Positions 34,465-47,427 are shown, numbered from the stretch's first letter. The stretch is DNA of 64,000 bases from Otis tarda (GCA_026413225.1 CM048591.1:72194052-72258051); one strand, 5' to 3'. The notes: generated by a model from the sequence alone, not told the origin. Numbers and translations are program-made.

Positions 34465-34570
34465 CCAAATCCATCATGCAGCTGGAAGTCCTCGATGACA
34501 AGGTTGAGACAATACTGATTTTCTGATGAGCCCTACAATGCTGTGTGCCTGTGGGGGCAGATGGCCCACA

Positions 34571-34667
34571 GTGATGTCACCGTCTGGTGGAACGTGAAAT
34601 CTTTCAGCGGTGGATGGTGATGTCACTGAGCGACGGAACATGACCTCACGCCCATCACTGCTTAAAT
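34571..34667 (+). promoter_or_regulatory. RING-gene promoter, unit 7
   Basis: CRE-like pair and TATA-like element match unit 1. Confidence 0.5.
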
Positions 34668-35155
34668 CCGGGCACGGGCAGAGCCTGTCCCAGTCTGGCT
34701 CAAGCCTGTACTCCTGCCGAGCGTGTCTGTGAGGTCTGGAGGGTAGAGCGAGTCTTTTCTTGGTTTTGGGTGGTACTTCAGGGGTTGTCTGTGGCAGCTC
34801 TCGGTGCCGTCCAAGAGCCATTCCCTGTGTTCTTATCCGGCCCTGCCTGGTTCAGGCAGCCGGGCACTGCGGTGCACGCTTGCAGGAGCAGAGGTGAGCT
34901 GTGCGGGGAAACATCTGCCTGGGGTGGTCTGGAATGGGTGCTGGGGCTTGGGGAGCCAGGAAAGTGTCCTTCTTGAGGGAGAGGTGCATTTTGTCCTCAG
35001 CTACCCTCCCTGGGAAATGGGATGTCACAGCGAATGACCATGGCCTCTCCCTATTTTGCAGCGTGTGAAAACCTTTGGCAGCGTCAGTGCCTGCGAGAAG
35101 GAGCAGCTCCTCCTCCTCAGCTCTCCCCAACCCACCACAGAGCACAAACACGGCC

Positions 35156-36244
35156 ATGGGGAGGGCGTGGAGCTGCCCCATCTGCCACGACGCTCGAGAT
35201 GGCATTGCTGATGTGATGCCCTGTCAGCACCAGATTTGTGTGGGCTGCATCCTGCGGCGGATAAGGGGGAGCTCGGAATGCCCTACTTGTGGAGGAGCAA
35301 TAGAGACTGTCAGGTTTTCTGTGCGGGGAGAAGATGACTACCTACGGTGCGTCATCAGAAGTCGTGAAGAGTTACAAGATGCCAGGAGCCAGGCAGGATG
35401 TGCCCCCGGCAGCCTGGCCGAAAACAGCCCCCATGACCCTGCAGCACCCCCTCCTTATCCGGAGTGGATACACTCTTCGGCTGAGCAGGGGGCTGCAGGG
35501 TCAGAGGCAGTGGGTGGGCTCCAGCCCGAAGTGTGGGCAGGACTCTTCCAAAGACAACAAAGTCTTCTTGAGCCCGTGCTGGTCTGCCTGCGTGCTGTAC
35601 TGAGGCTGATCTTAGGGGCTCAGTGGTGGCACGTAAACAGTATAGAGGGCCTGATCCTTCACCTCCTGTGTATCTATGGTCCGAATGAGCAAGTCATGCT
35701 CGACATACTGCAGGACTGCCTCGGGGAATTTACAGAACCACTGGTCCGTGACCTCTTCAATGTCATTGTGGAGCGGTGCAGTGAAGAGGCTGGGAGGCTG
35801 CTTCGCTCCAACGCTGCTGGGGAAGAGGACAACAGCCCTGCAGCCAGCATCTGCTCCACTAGCGCAAACATCTCCAGCTCCAGCTCCAGCAGCTCCAGCT
35901 CCACCAGCTGCGATGGAGAGACTCCCATGTCCAGTTTCTCTTCCTGCAGCCCCGCAGTGTCCAATGTGGAGGAGGAAGATGGTCCTTCAGAGGCTGCAGT
36001 CCACGGGGGTCCTGGCTGCCCCTCACCTGCACCCATCTCTGCAGAGCAGGAGCAACGCCAGGAGGAACCAGGGGAGGCAGCAGCAGCAGGCCCCTCTGCC
36101 CAGGGCAGCGACCGGAGCACTTCCGCTCCCAGACGGGGCAGGGACAGCTCAACCATGCGGGCCCGGCGCCCCACAAAGAGGAGGGCTGCCAGCCCCCAGG
36201 ACTCTCCACAGCCCCGCAAGAGGCCACCCCGGAAGCGACGCTAG
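35156..36244 (+). CDS. TOPORS-like RING protein (362 aa), unit 7, C144/Q156 variant
   Basis: Intact frame; intron at 34894-35061. It differs from unit 2 at W144C and R156Q, both in the helical region. Units 8, 9 and 10 encode the identical protein, so this is the most common allele in the window. Confidence 0.78.
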   Translation: MGRAWSCPICHDARDGIADVMPCQHQICVGCILRRIRGSSECPTCGGAIETVRFSVRGEDDYLRCVIRSREELQDARSQAGCAPGSLAENSPHDPAAPPPYPEWIHSSAEQGAAGSEAVGGLQPEVWAGLFQRQQSLLEPVLVCLRAVLRLILGAQWWHVNSIEGLILHLLCIYGPNEQVMLDILQDCLGEFTEPLVRDLFNVIVERCSEEAGRLLRSNAAGEEDNSPAASICSTSANISSSSSSSSSSTSCDGETPMSSFSSCSPAVSNVEEEDGPSEAAVHGGPGCPSPAPISAEQEQRQEEPGEAAAAGPSAQGSDRSTSAPRRGRDSSTMRARRPTKRRAASPQDSPQPRKRPPRKRR

Positions 36245-37734
36245 CTCTGTCAACTCTCTTTCAAAAATAAAAAAAAAAATGAATCCCTCTTTCCTTGAAA
36301 AAGACTTTTGGGGTGCTGCTTTACCTCCTTCTCCCGGTGCCTTTGTGTGACCCCCATGCCCCACCGCTGGCCTAGGCCCCGAGACCCCTGCTCGGAGGGG
36401 TTTGTGGACCAACGGGCCTGGGCCCCTGCTCCTGCCATCCAGTCCGGGCAGCCAACACGACTGGAAGAGCAGTGTCCCTTCTAGGGCAAGCGGGCTCCTG
36501 AGCACAGCTTCTCTGCATCCAAACACCACTTTGTAGGGATAACCACGTACTGGAATGTGAGGGAAAACACTCTTCTGCACTGGAGTAGTTGCCCCTTCCC
36601 AGCAGACACATCCCAGTTCCTGGAGACAGAAAGTCTTTCCCTGACGGCCCTTGTGGGCTGGGAGGCAGCTCCAGTGCCTGGCCTGGACGCAGGCGCCCCG
36701 TCCCATGCACGTGGGTGGGTACCTCCACACTGGCTGTTGGAGTACAGGGTCCCTCTCCACTGGGAAGCCGAGGAAACCTGCCTGCTTTGCCAAAACGTGC
36801 TGCTCAAACAGCACCGCTGCTCTGAGACAGCCCTCCATCACCCAGAGACCACACGGAAAACATCCGCACGAAGGGCAAAGTTCAGGTGTTCAGGTACCAG
36901 TGTTTCAGTTCTCCAGTCTCCAGGATGCTCTAATACTAGAGTGTTGGCCTAGAATACTAGAAGTAGTATAGAGAGGTGCTGTTGAGGAGTGACAGATGGA
37001 CTCCATTGTGCTGTTCTAACAGTATCTCACGGCTGGACAGAGTTCACGGCAAGGCTTTCAGTGAAAACATTCTTGTGTAGGACTGACCCACTCTGGGGCA
37101 CATGCATGAGAGACACCCCTATTTGCAGCTCATGACTGAGCAAAAAAGAGTGCAAACTTAAAGCAGTTAGGTACTGATCATGTCAGTGAAATGCAAGGGA
37201 GTGAGAAGCAAATGTCCTCTGCAAATAATGGGCTGGGTGTAAAAGGCCTTGCGAAGGCCAGGTCCTCCGTGAGCAGTTGTGGTAGTCACAGCCAGTGACC
37301 TTGATTCACCCTGTGGGACAGAAAATGTGTCTGTATGTTCTCCGAGGAGTTAGAAATGTTACAGAGAAGCTGCAACACAAGAAGATTTTGAGGAGTGGCT
37401 CTGCTGTGGCCATATCCAGAAAGGGGCAGAACAGGTGGCTTCCCAGCTCTAGAGAGGGATTCTGTTCTGACGAGAACAACATCCCTCCATGTAGAATGAA
37501 GTGTTAGGGAAGGAAGGTGTGAGGCTTTTGTGAGGCTTGGGAAAAAGAAAAAAACCACCAAAAGGCAGAAGATGTGAAGAAGCAGAAGCGGGAGGTAGAG
37601 AGGGGTAGGCAAGAGCCTTTTTGGCCTTGCGGCCCTCAGCCTCTGGCCTCCCGCTGGGCCCGACTGGGCCCGGCTGAGACAAGGGAGGAGAGGAGCTGTG
37701 AAGGGAACAGGAGAGGCGTCTGCCTGAGCCCGTT

Positions 37735-38107
37735 GTGAAGGATTTCTTGTGAGAGGAGCGGCTGCAGGCGCCGAGGTGAGTGAAGCAGGAGGGGGAGCAG
37801 CAATGGTGCTGCGGGCAGAGATTCCCCTGCAGCCCGTGGTGCAGCCCCTGGTGAGGCCGGCTGTGCCCCTGCAGCCCATGGAGGCCCCCACAGGAGCAGA
37901 GGGCCCGCGCTGGGGCAGCCTGTTCCGGAGGGACTGCACCCTGTGGAAAAAGGGTCCACGCTGGGGCAGCTGGTGAAGGACTGTACCCGTGGGAGGGACC
38001 CCAGGCTGGAGCAGAGGAGGAATGTGAGGAGTTCTTCCCCTGAGGAGGAAGGAGCAGTGGAATGGGACATGTGATGAACTGCCCATAACCCCCATTCCCT
38101 ATTCCCC
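37735..38107 (+). mobile_element. Avian LTR-like fragment, unit 7
   Basis: Same fragment as at 4181-4553. Confidence 0.35.
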
Positions 38108-38111
38108 CCGA

Positions 38112-38889
38112 TTATCTCCTGTGGTCAGACAGACCCCAGTATCCCGCAGCCTCCTTTTCCCTTAGCTGAAAGTGATCTCCCCTGGTTAGAGACACACGCC
38201 ACACGTACTCAGTCTCGGATTTTTTGGCAAGGCACCCATAATCCTGCACCAGTTTGGCAAGCTCAGTAGCGGCGTACAGCAAGTCCTTAGTTGCAATTTG
38301 TGGGTTGCTATCCTTGTTATTCAAATCAAAATATTCTTTTTTAAAGAAAGGTCTCACTGAGGGTGATTGCCAAAGTGATTTCTCGCTTCTTCTAGTTCCT
38401 TCTGAGAATATGTCTGGCTTATCTTTCAAATACCTCTCTCCTCAGGCTTCAGATCTGTCTCACTCCACAGTTCTGAATTCTTTGGATATTTTTCCTCTAG
38501 ATAGATTTTAGCAAAAGATTTTGCTCCTTTTCTTCCTGCAGCTGCTTTTGGAGCGTGGATACTCTCTCGAAGAAGAACCTCCAAAAATGCTGGACCAACT
38601 CAGTAATCTGTTGCTCCTGGTCACACCGCTTAACATGGTCCCCTACTGCCGGTACCAGACTTGCACCCAGAATAAGCCAAACTATGGCTTTGCCTCTGCC
38701 AGATTTTACCCTCGCCTCCTTTGGCAAGGAAGTCACGCAATCTACTAGGCTTTGCAAATTTGCCTGATTATCTCGAGCCCAATCTCGCCCAGGGATGGAC
38801 GGCCGTGCAGTATGCTGTGACAAGAGCTCCTAAAACGAGTCTTGACTTTTCACTGACAAAGGGTACTGATCATCAGCTTTTCCCGCCAT
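38112..38889 (-). pseudogene. Decayed gag-like fragment, unit 7
   Basis: Shared stops; five-T run at 38489-38493, as in unit 5. Confidence 0.5.
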
Positions 38890-39352
38890 TCTTATTGCAA
38901 AGGGACCAAACCCACTTTGGAGATGTTAAACTCAATTTCCACACACGCAGTTCCCCTGCATCGCCCTTCTCTTCCTCGAGTGATTGAAGAGACCAAAATC
39001 TACTACGCGGAGGCTCAACTTAGTTTCCACAAATGCAGTCTCTCTGCAGTCGCCCTTCACGTCCCCAAGTAGTCGGCCTCATTCATGTGAGCACAGCTCT
39101 TGCTTTTGCACTAAGAGATCTTATTATTAACTCCCGTCAGACAGAGTCCAAACCTCAGCTCGAGTTCACGTCCATTGGGTGTGTGAGGTGTGCGGGAAAT
39201 TTGGATCGGCCCCCTTGCTTTCTAGGCACCTCTCATCCAAAAGGACGTAGGGCTAGGTGCGGCTGGACCAAACCGTCCTTCCCCTGTTACAGACCACACA
39301 CAGCCTGCACCTCTCTGTCTTTCAGGATGCTGTGACTACGCCAATTTAAAAA

Positions 39353-40055
39353 GGTCACGGTGCACTCGGGACTCGTGATGGCTCTTTCAGTGCCACCTCA
39401 AAGTGCAAAATTACGGCGAACACGCCAACGGGGTTAGTTTCAATCAAACAGCACAAACTTTATTATTGTGCCTGTAAAGCGGCATATGATAGGCGAAAGG
39501 GAGTGAAAAGGAAAAGTAAAGATAGGAAAAAAGTTATAAAAGCTACCACCGCGGGTCCAAGGCATCCCCATGGCCCCAGATCCAGGCAGCGTACTGCCGG
39601 TCGTCACGATCGATGTCAACGTTTATCCTTGGTGGGGAAAGCTCTCAGGGGTCTTGTTTTTCGGGGTCGACCTTTTATGCCAATTAGCAAACCTTGCTCC
39701 TCCTTTACTTCGGGGATCTCTGCCTGTTCTGGGCCCTTAGGATAGAAGTGTGTTTTTGTACATTGTAATGAGCAAAGTTCAGTTAAAGGGCACTTTCTCA
39801 CCGTGGTTTTTGAGACAGCAGTTGTGATTCATCCTCCTCGATAGCAGGTGCACGGTTATCTTTGCCAGTATGGACAACAGGGAAGAGCTGTGGCACCACT
39901 CTGGCCGCCATCTCCAGCATGTTCTACATTTTGTTGTTAGGCCAGAGTGGGCCTTGTCCACAGCAATCACATTCCGTCCCCAGAAAAACAACTGCATCTC
40001 AGCAGAGTGCTTGCAGCAGCTCACGTCAAGTTGTGAGCCTAACTTTTAGGCCACA
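39353..40055 (-). mobile_element. Endogenous retrovirus LTR, unit 8, altered terminal base
   Basis: The inner terminal dinucleotide is changed (GG instead of TG on the plus strand), which would spoil the canonical LTR end. Unit 12 shares it. Confidence 0.55.
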
Positions 40056-40161
40056 CCAAATCCATCATGCAGCTGGAAGTCCTCGATGACAAGGTTGAGA
40101 CAATACTGATTTTCTGATGAGCCCTACAATGCTGTGTGCCTGTGGGGGCAGATGGCCCACA

Positions 40162-40258
40162 GTGATGTCACCGTCTGGTGGAACGTGAAATCTTTCAGCG
40201 GTGGATGGTGATGTCACTGAGCGACGGAACATGACCTCACGCCCATCACTGCTTAAAT
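40162..40258 (+). promoter_or_regulatory. RING-gene promoter, unit 8
   Basis: CRE-like pair and TATA-like element match unit 1. A private C-to-T lies downstream in exon 1 (about 40461). Confidence 0.5.
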
Positions 40259-40746
40259 CCGGGCACGGGCAGAGCCTGTCCCAGTCTGGCTCAAGCCTGT
40301 ACTCCTGCCGAGCGTGTCTGTGAGGTCTGGAGGGTAGAGCGAGTCTTTTCTTGGTTTTGGGTGGTACTTCAGGGGTTGTCTGTGGCAGCTCTCGGTGCCG
40401 TCCAAGAGCCATTCCCTGTGTTCTTATCCGGCCCTGCCTGGTTCAGGCAGCCGGGCACTGTGGTGCACGCTTGCAGGAGCAGAGGTGAGCTGTGCGGGGA
40501 AACATCTGCCTGGGGTGGTCTGGAATGGGTGCTGGGGCTTGGGGAGCCAGGAAAGTGTCCTTCTTGAGGGAGAGGTGCATTTTGTCCTCAGCTACCCTCC
40601 CTGGGAAATGGGATGTCACAGCGAATGACCATGGCCTCTCCCTATTTTGCAGCGTGTGAAAACCTTTGGCAGCGTCAGTGCCTGCGAGAAGGAGCAGCTC
40701 CTCCTCCTCAGCTCTCCCCAACCCACCACAGAGCACAAACACGGCC

Positions 40747-41835
40747 ATGGGGAGGGCGTGGAGCTGCCCCATCTGCCACGACGCTCGAGATGGCATTGCT
40801 GATGTGATGCCCTGTCAGCACCAGATTTGTGTGGGCTGCATCCTGCGGCGGATAAGGGGGAGCTCGGAATGCCCTACTTGTGGAGGAGCAATAGAGACTG
40901 TCAGGTTTTCTGTGCGGGGAGAAGATGACTACCTACGGTGCGTCATCAGAAGTCGTGAAGAGTTACAAGATGCCAGGAGCCAGGCAGGATGTGCCCCCGG
41001 CAGCCTGGCCGAAAACAGCCCCCATGACCCTGCAGCACCCCCTCCTTATCCGGAGTGGATACACTCTTCGGCTGAGCAGGGGGCTGCAGGGTCAGAGGCA
41101 GTGGGTGGGCTCCAGCCCGAAGTGTGGGCAGGACTCTTCCAAAGACAACAAAGTCTTCTTGAGCCCGTGCTGGTCTGCCTGCGTGCTGTACTGAGGCTGA
41201 TCTTAGGGGCTCAGTGGTGGCACGTAAACAGTATAGAGGGCCTGATCCTTCACCTCCTGTGTATCTATGGTCCGAATGAGCAAGTCATGCTCGACATACT
41301 GCAGGACTGCCTCGGGGAATTTACAGAACCACTGGTCCGTGACCTCTTCAATGTCATTGTGGAGCGGTGCAGTGAAGAGGCTGGGAGGCTGCTTCGCTCC
41401 AACGCTGCTGGGGAAGAGGACAACAGCCCTGCAGCCAGCATCTGCTCCACTAGCGCAAACATCTCCAGCTCCAGCTCCAGCAGCTCCAGCTCCACCAGCT
41501 GCGATGGAGAGACTCCCATGTCCAGTTTCTCTTCCTGCAGCCCCGCAGTGTCCAATGTGGAGGAGGAAGATGGTCCTTCAGAGGCTGCAGTCCACGGGGG
41601 TCCTGGCTGCCCCTCACCTGCACCCATCTCTGCAGAGCAGGAGCAACGCCAGGAGGAACCAGGGGAGGCAGCAGCAGCAGGCCCCTCTGCCCAGGGCAGC
41701 GACCGGAGCACTTCCGCTCCCAGACGGGGCAGGGACAGCTCAACCATGCGGGCCCGGCGCCCCACAAAGAGGAGGGCTGCCAGCCCCCAGGACTCTCCAC
41801 AGCCCCGCAAGAGGCCACCCCGGAAGCGACGCTAG
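40747..41835 (+). CDS. TOPORS-like RING protein (362 aa), unit 8, C144/Q156 variant
   Basis: Intact frame; intron at 40485-40652. Protein identical to unit 7. Confidence 0.78.
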   Translation: MGRAWSCPICHDARDGIADVMPCQHQICVGCILRRIRGSSECPTCGGAIETVRFSVRGEDDYLRCVIRSREELQDARSQAGCAPGSLAENSPHDPAAPPPYPEWIHSSAEQGAAGSEAVGGLQPEVWAGLFQRQQSLLEPVLVCLRAVLRLILGAQWWHVNSIEGLILHLLCIYGPNEQVMLDILQDCLGEFTEPLVRDLFNVIVERCSEEAGRLLRSNAAGEEDNSPAASICSTSANISSSSSSSSSSTSCDGETPMSSFSSCSPAVSNVEEEDGPSEAAVHGGPGCPSPAPISAEQEQRQEEPGEAAAAGPSAQGSDRSTSAPRRGRDSSTMRARRPTKRRAASPQDSPQPRKRPPRKRR

Positions 41836-43325
41836 CTCTGTCAACTCTCTTTCAAAAATAAAAAAAAAAATGAATCCCTCTTTCCTTGAAAAAGACTTTT
41901 GGGGTGCTGCTTTACCTCCTTCTCCCGGTGCCTTTGTGTGACCCCCATGCCCCACCGCTGGCCTAGGCCCCGAGACCCCTGCTCGGAGGGGTTTGTGGAC
42001 CAACGGGCCTGGGCCCCTGCTCCTGCCATCCAGTCCGGGCAGCCAACACGACTGGAAGAGCAGTGTCCCTTCTAGGGCAAGCGGGCTCCTGAGCACAGCT
42101 TCTCTGCATCCAAACACCACTTTGTAGGGATAACCACGTACTGGAATGTGAGGGAAAACACTCTTCTGCACTGGAGTAGTTGCCCCTTCCCAGCAGACAC
42201 ATCCCAGTTCCTGGAGACAGAAAGTCTTTCCCTGACGGCCCTTGTGGGCTGGGAGGCAGCTCCAGTGCCTGGCCTGGACGCAGGCGCCCCGTCCCATGCA
42301 CGTGGGTGGGTACCTCCACACTGGCTGTTGGAGTACAGGGTCCCTCTCCACTGGGAAGCCGAGGAAACCTGCCTGCTTTGCCAAAACGTGCTGCTCAAAC
42401 AGCACCGCTGCTCTGAGACAGCCCTCCATCACCCAGAGACCACACGGAAAACATCCGCACGAAGGGCAAAGTTCAGGTGTTCAGGTACCAGTGTTTCAGT
42501 TCTCCAGTCTCCAGGATGCTCTAATACTAGAGTGTTGGCCTAGAATACTAGAAGTAGTATAGAGAGGTGCTGTTGAGGAGTGACAGATGGACTCCATTGT
42601 GCTGTTCTAACAGTATCTCACGGCTGGACAGAGTTCACGGCAAGGCTTTCAGTGAAAACATTCTTGTGTAGGACTGACCCACTCTGGGGCACATGCATGA
42701 GAGACACCCCTATTTGCAGCTCATGACTGAGCAAAAAGAGTGCAAACTTAAAGCAGTTAGGTACTGATCATGTCAGTGAAATGCAAGGGAGTGAGAAGCA
42801 AATGTCCTCTGCAAATAATGGGCTGGGTGTAAAAAGGCCTTGCGAAGGCCAGGTCCTCCGTGAGCAGTTGTGGTAGTCACAGCCAGTGACCTTGATTCAC
42901 CCTGTGGGACAGAAAATGTGTCTGTATGTTCTCCGAGGAGTTAGAAATGTTACAGAGAAGCTGCAACACAAGAAGATTTTGAGGAGTGGCTCTGCTGTGG
43001 CCACATCCAGAAAGGGGCAGAACAGGTGGCTTCCCAGCTCTAGAGAGGGATTCTGTTCTGACGAGAACAACATCCCTCCATGTAGAATGAAGTGTTAGGG
43101 AAGGAAGGTGTGAGGCTTTTGTGAGGCTTGGGAAAAAGAAAAAAACCACCAAAAGGCAGAAGATGTGAAGAAGCAGAAGCGGGAGGTAGAGAGGGGTAGG
43201 CAAGAGCCTTTTTGGCCTTGCGGCCCTCAGCCTCTGGCCTCCCGCTGGGCCCGACTGGGCCCGGCTGAGACAAGGGAGGAGAGGAGCTGTGAAGGGAACC
43301 GGAGAGGCGTCTGCCTGAGCCCGTT

Positions 43326-43698
43326 GTGAAGGATTTCTTGTGAGAGGAGCGGCTGCAGGCGCCGAGGTGAGTGAAGCAGGAGGGGGAGCAGCAATGGTGC
43401 TGCGGGCAGAGATTCCCCTGCAGCCCGTGGTGCAGCCCCTGGTGAGGCCGGCTGTGCCCCTGCAGCCCATGGAGGCCCCCACAGGAGCAGAGGGCCCGCG
43501 CTGGGGCAGCCTGTTCCGGAGGGACTGCATCCTGTGGAAAAAGGGTCCACGCTGGGGCAGCTGGTGAAGGACTGTACCCGTGGGAGGGACCCCAGGCTGG
43601 AGCAGAGGAGGAATGTGAGGAGTTCTTCCCCTGAGGAGGAAGGAGCAGTGGAATGGGACATGTGATGAACTGCCCATAACCCCCATTCCCTATTCCCC
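43326..43698 (+). mobile_element. Avian LTR-like fragment, unit 8
   Basis: Carries the T at 43530 shared only with unit 5. Confidence 0.35.
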
Positions 43699-43702
43699 CC
43701 GA

Positions 43703-44481
43703 TTATCTCCTGTGGTCAGACAGACCCCAGTATCCCGCAGCCTCCTTTTCCCTTAGCTGAAAGTGATCTCCCCTGGTTAGAGACACACGCCACACGTACT
43801 CAGTCTCGGATTTTTTGGCAAGGCACCCATAATCCTGCACCAGTTTGGCAAGCTCAGTAGCGGCGTACAGCAAGTCCTTAGTTGCAATTTGTGGGTTGCT
43901 ATCCTTGTTATTCAAATCAAAATATTCTTTTTTAAAGAAAGGTCTCACTGAGGGTGATTGCCAAAGTGATTTCTCGCTTCTTCTAGTTCCTTCTGAGAAT
44001 ATGTCTGGCTTATCTTTCAAATACCTCTCTCCTCAGGCTTCAGATCTGTCTCACTCCACAGTTCTGAATTCTTTGGATATTTTTTCCTCTAGATAGATTT
44101 TAGCAAAAGATTTTGCTCCTTTTCTTCCTGCAGCTGCTTTTGGAGCGTGGATACTCTCTCGAAGAAGAACCTCCAAAAATGCTGGACCAACTCAGTAATC
44201 TGTTGCTCCTGGTCACACCGCTTAACATGGTCCCCTACTGCCGGTACCAGACTTGCACCCAGAATAAGCCAAACTATGGCTTTGCCTCTGCCAGATTTTA
44301 CCCTCGCCTCCTTTGGCAAGGAAGTCACGCAATCTACTAGGCTTTGCAAATTTGCCTGATTATCTCGAGCCCAATCTCGCCCAGGGATGGACGGCCGTGC
44401 AGTATGCTGTGACAAGAGCTCCTAAAACGAGTCTTGACTTTTCACTGACAAAGGGTACTGATCATCAGCTTTTCCCGCCAT
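43703..44481 (-). pseudogene. Decayed gag-like fragment, unit 8
   Basis: Shared stops and frame change; no private break seen. Confidence 0.5.
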
Positions 44482-44944
44482 TCTTATTGCAAAGGGACCA
44501 AACCCACTTTGGAGATGTTAAACTCAATTTCCACACACGCAGTTCCCCTGCATCGCCCTTCTCTTCCTCGAGTGATTGAAGAGACCAAAATCTACTACGC
44601 GGAGGCTCAACTTAGTTTCCACAAATGCAGTCTCTCTGCAGTCGCCCTTCACGTCCCCAAGTAGTCGGCCTCATTCATGTGAGCACAGCTCTTGCTTTTG
44701 CACTAAGAGATCTTATTATTAACTCCCGTCAGACAGAGTCCAAACCTCAGCTCGAGTTCACGTCCATTGGGTGTGTGAGGTGTGCGGGAAATTTGGATCA
44801 GCCCCCTTGCTTTCTAGGCACCTCTCATCCAAAAGGACGTAGGGCTAGGTGCGGCTGGACCAAACCGTCCTTCCCCTGTTACAGACCACACACAGCCTGC
44901 ACCTCTCTGTCTTTCAGGATGCTGTGACTACGCCAATTTAAAAA

Positions 44945-45647
44945 TGTCACGGTGCACTCGGGACTCGTGATGGCTCTTTCAGTGCCACCTCAAAGTGCAA
45001 AATTACGGCGAACACGCCAACGGGGTTAGTTTCAATCAAACAGCACAAACTTTATTATTGTGCCTGTAAAGCGGCATATGATAGGCGAAAGGGAGTGAAA
45101 AGGAAAAGTAAAGATAGGAAAAAAGTTATAAAAGCTACCACCGCGGGTCCAAGGCATCCCCATGGCCCCAGATCCAGGCAGCGTACTGCCGGTCGTCACG
45201 ATCGATGTCAACGTTTATCCTTGGTGGGGAAAGCTCTCAGGGGTCTTGTTTTTCGGGGTCGACCTTTTATGCCAATTAGCAAACCTTGCTCCTCCTTTAC
45301 TTCGGGGATCTCTGCCTGTTCTGGGCCCTTAGGATAGAAGTGTGTTTTTGTACATTGTAATGAGCAAAGTTCAGTTAAAGGGCACTTTCTCACCGTGGTT
45401 TTTGAGACAGCAGTTGTGATTCATCCTCCTCGATAGCAGGTGCACGGTTATCTTTGCCAGTATGGACAACAGGGAAGAGCTGTGGCACCACTCTGGCCGC
45501 CATCTCCAGCATGTTCTACATTTTGTTGTTAGGCCAGAGTGGGCCTTGTCCACAGCAATCACATTCCGTCCCCAGAAAAACAACTGCATCTCAGCAGAGT
45601 GCTTGCAGCAGCTCACGTCAAGTTGTGAGCCTAACTTTTAGGCCACA
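44945..45647 (-). mobile_element. Endogenous retrovirus LTR, unit 9
   Basis: 703 bp, with the same ends and signals as unit 1. Confidence 0.55.
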
Positions 45648-45753
45648 CCAAATCCATCATGCAGCTGGAAGTCCTCGATGACAAGGTTGAGACAATACTG
45701 ATTTTCTGATGAGCCCTACAATGCTGTGTGCCTGTGGGGGCAGATGGCCCACA

Positions 45754-45850
45754 GTGATGTCACCGTCTGGTGGAACGTGAAATCTTTCAGCGGTGGATGG
45801 TGATGTCACTGAGCGACGGAACATGACCTCACGCCCATCACTGCTTAAAT
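45754..45850 (+). promoter_or_regulatory. RING-gene promoter, unit 9
   Basis: CRE-like pair and TATA-like element match unit 1. Confidence 0.5.
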
Positions 45851-46338
45851 CCGGGCACGGGCAGAGCCTGTCCCAGTCTGGCTCAAGCCTGTACTCCTGC
45901 CGAGCGTGTCTGTGAGGTCTGGAGGGTAGAGCGAGTCTTTTCTTGGTTTTGGGTGGTACTTCAGGGGTTGTCTGTGGCAGCTCTCGGTGCCGTCCAAGAG
46001 CCATTCCCTGTGTTCTTATCCGGCCCTGCCTGGTTCAGGCAGCCGGGCACTGCGGTGCACGCTTGCAGGAGCAGAGGTGAGCTGTGCGGGGAAACATCTG
46101 CCTGGGGTGGTCTGGAATGGGTGCTGGGGCTTGGGGAGCCAGGAAAGTGTCCTTCTTGAGGGAGAGGTGCATTTTGTCCTCAGCTACCCTCCCTGGGAAA
46201 TGGGATGTCACAGCGAATGACCATGGCCTCTCCCTATTTTGCAGCGTGTGAAAACCTTTGGCAGCGTCAGTGCCTGCGAGAAGGAGCAGCTCCTCCTCCT
46301 CAGCTCTCCCCAACCCACCACAGAGCACAAACACGGCC

Positions 46339-47427
46339 ATGGGGAGGGCGTGGAGCTGCCCCATCTGCCACGACGCTCGAGATGGCATTGCTGATGTGAT
46401 GCCCTGTCAGCACCAGATTTGTGTGGGCTGCATCCTGCGGCGGATAAGGGGGAGCTCGGAATGCCCTACTTGTGGAGGAGCAATAGAGACTGTCAGGTTT
46501 TCTGTGCGGGGAGAAGATGACTACCTACGGTGCGTCATCAGAAGTCGTGAAGAGTTACAAGATGCCAGGAGCCAGGCAGGATGTGCCCCCGGCAGCCTGG
46601 CCGAAAACAGCCCCCATGACCCTGCAGCACCCCCTCCTTATCCGGAGTGGATACACTCTTCGGCTGAGCAGGGGGCTGCAGGGTCAGAGGCAGTGGGTGG
46701 GCTCCAGCCCGAAGTGTGGGCAGGACTCTTCCAAAGACAACAAAGTCTTCTTGAGCCCGTGCTGGTCTGCCTGCGTGCTGTACTGAGGCTGATCTTAGGG
46801 GCTCAGTGGTGGCACGTAAACAGTATAGAGGGCCTGATCCTTCACCTCCTGTGTATCTATGGTCCGAATGAGCAAGTCATGCTCGACATACTGCAGGACT
46901 GCCTCGGGGAATTTACAGAACCACTGGTCCGTGACCTCTTCAATGTCATTGTGGAGCGGTGCAGTGAAGAGGCTGGGAGGCTGCTTCGCTCCAACGCTGC
47001 TGGGGAAGAGGACAACAGCCCTGCAGCCAGCATCTGCTCCACTAGCGCAAACATCTCCAGCTCCAGCTCCAGCAGCTCCAGCTCCACCAGCTGCGATGGA
47101 GAGACTCCCATGTCCAGTTTCTCTTCCTGCAGCCCCGCAGTGTCCAATGTGGAGGAGGAAGATGGTCCTTCAGAGGCTGCAGTCCACGGGGGTCCTGGCT
47201 GCCCCTCACCTGCACCCATCTCTGCAGAGCAGGAGCAACGCCAGGAGGAACCAGGGGAGGCAGCAGCAGCAGGCCCCTCTGCCCAGGGCAGCGACCGGAG
47301 CACTTCCGCTCCCAGACGGGGCAGGGACAGCTCAACCATGCGGGCCCGGCGCCCCACAAAGAGGAGGGCTGCCAGCCCCCAGGACTCTCCACAGCCCCGC
47401 AAGAGGCCACCCCGGAAGCGACGCTAG
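46339..47427 (+). CDS. TOPORS-like RING protein (362 aa), unit 9, C144/Q156 variant
   Basis: Intact frame; intron at 46077-46244. Protein identical to unit 7. Confidence 0.78.
   Translation: MGRAWSCPICHDARDGIADVMPCQHQICVGCILRRIRGSSECPTCGGAIETVRFSVRGEDDYLRCVIRSREELQDARSQAGCAPGSLAENSPHDPAAPPPYPEWIHSSAEQGAAGSEAVGGLQPEVWAGLFQRQQSLLEPVLVCLRAVLRLILGAQWWHVNSIEGLILHLLCIYGPNEQVMLDILQDCLGEFTEPLVRDLFNVIVERCSEEAGRLLRSNAAGEEDNSPAASICSTSANISSSSSSSSSSTSCDGETPMSSFSSCSPAVSNVEEEDGPSEAAVHGGPGCPSPAPISAEQEQRQEEPGEAAAAGPSAQGSDRSTSAPRRGRDSSTMRARRPTKRRAASPQDSPQPRKRPPRKRR

Larger units (their letters stand above)
33555..39144. repeat. Macrosatellite unit 7 (5590 bp)
   Basis: First of four adjacent units with the C144/Q156 gene variant. 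One A is missing near 33937 in the LTR, there is a private A at 37709, and T at 37413 is shared with unit 4. The unassigned block lies at 36295-37734. Confidence 0.97.
39145..44736. repeat. Macrosatellite unit 8 (5592 bp)
   Basis: It shares G at 39353 (LTR end TG changed to GG) with unit 12, T at 43530 with unit 5, and the leader G with units 1 and 11. The unassigned block lies at 41886-43325. Confidence 0.97.
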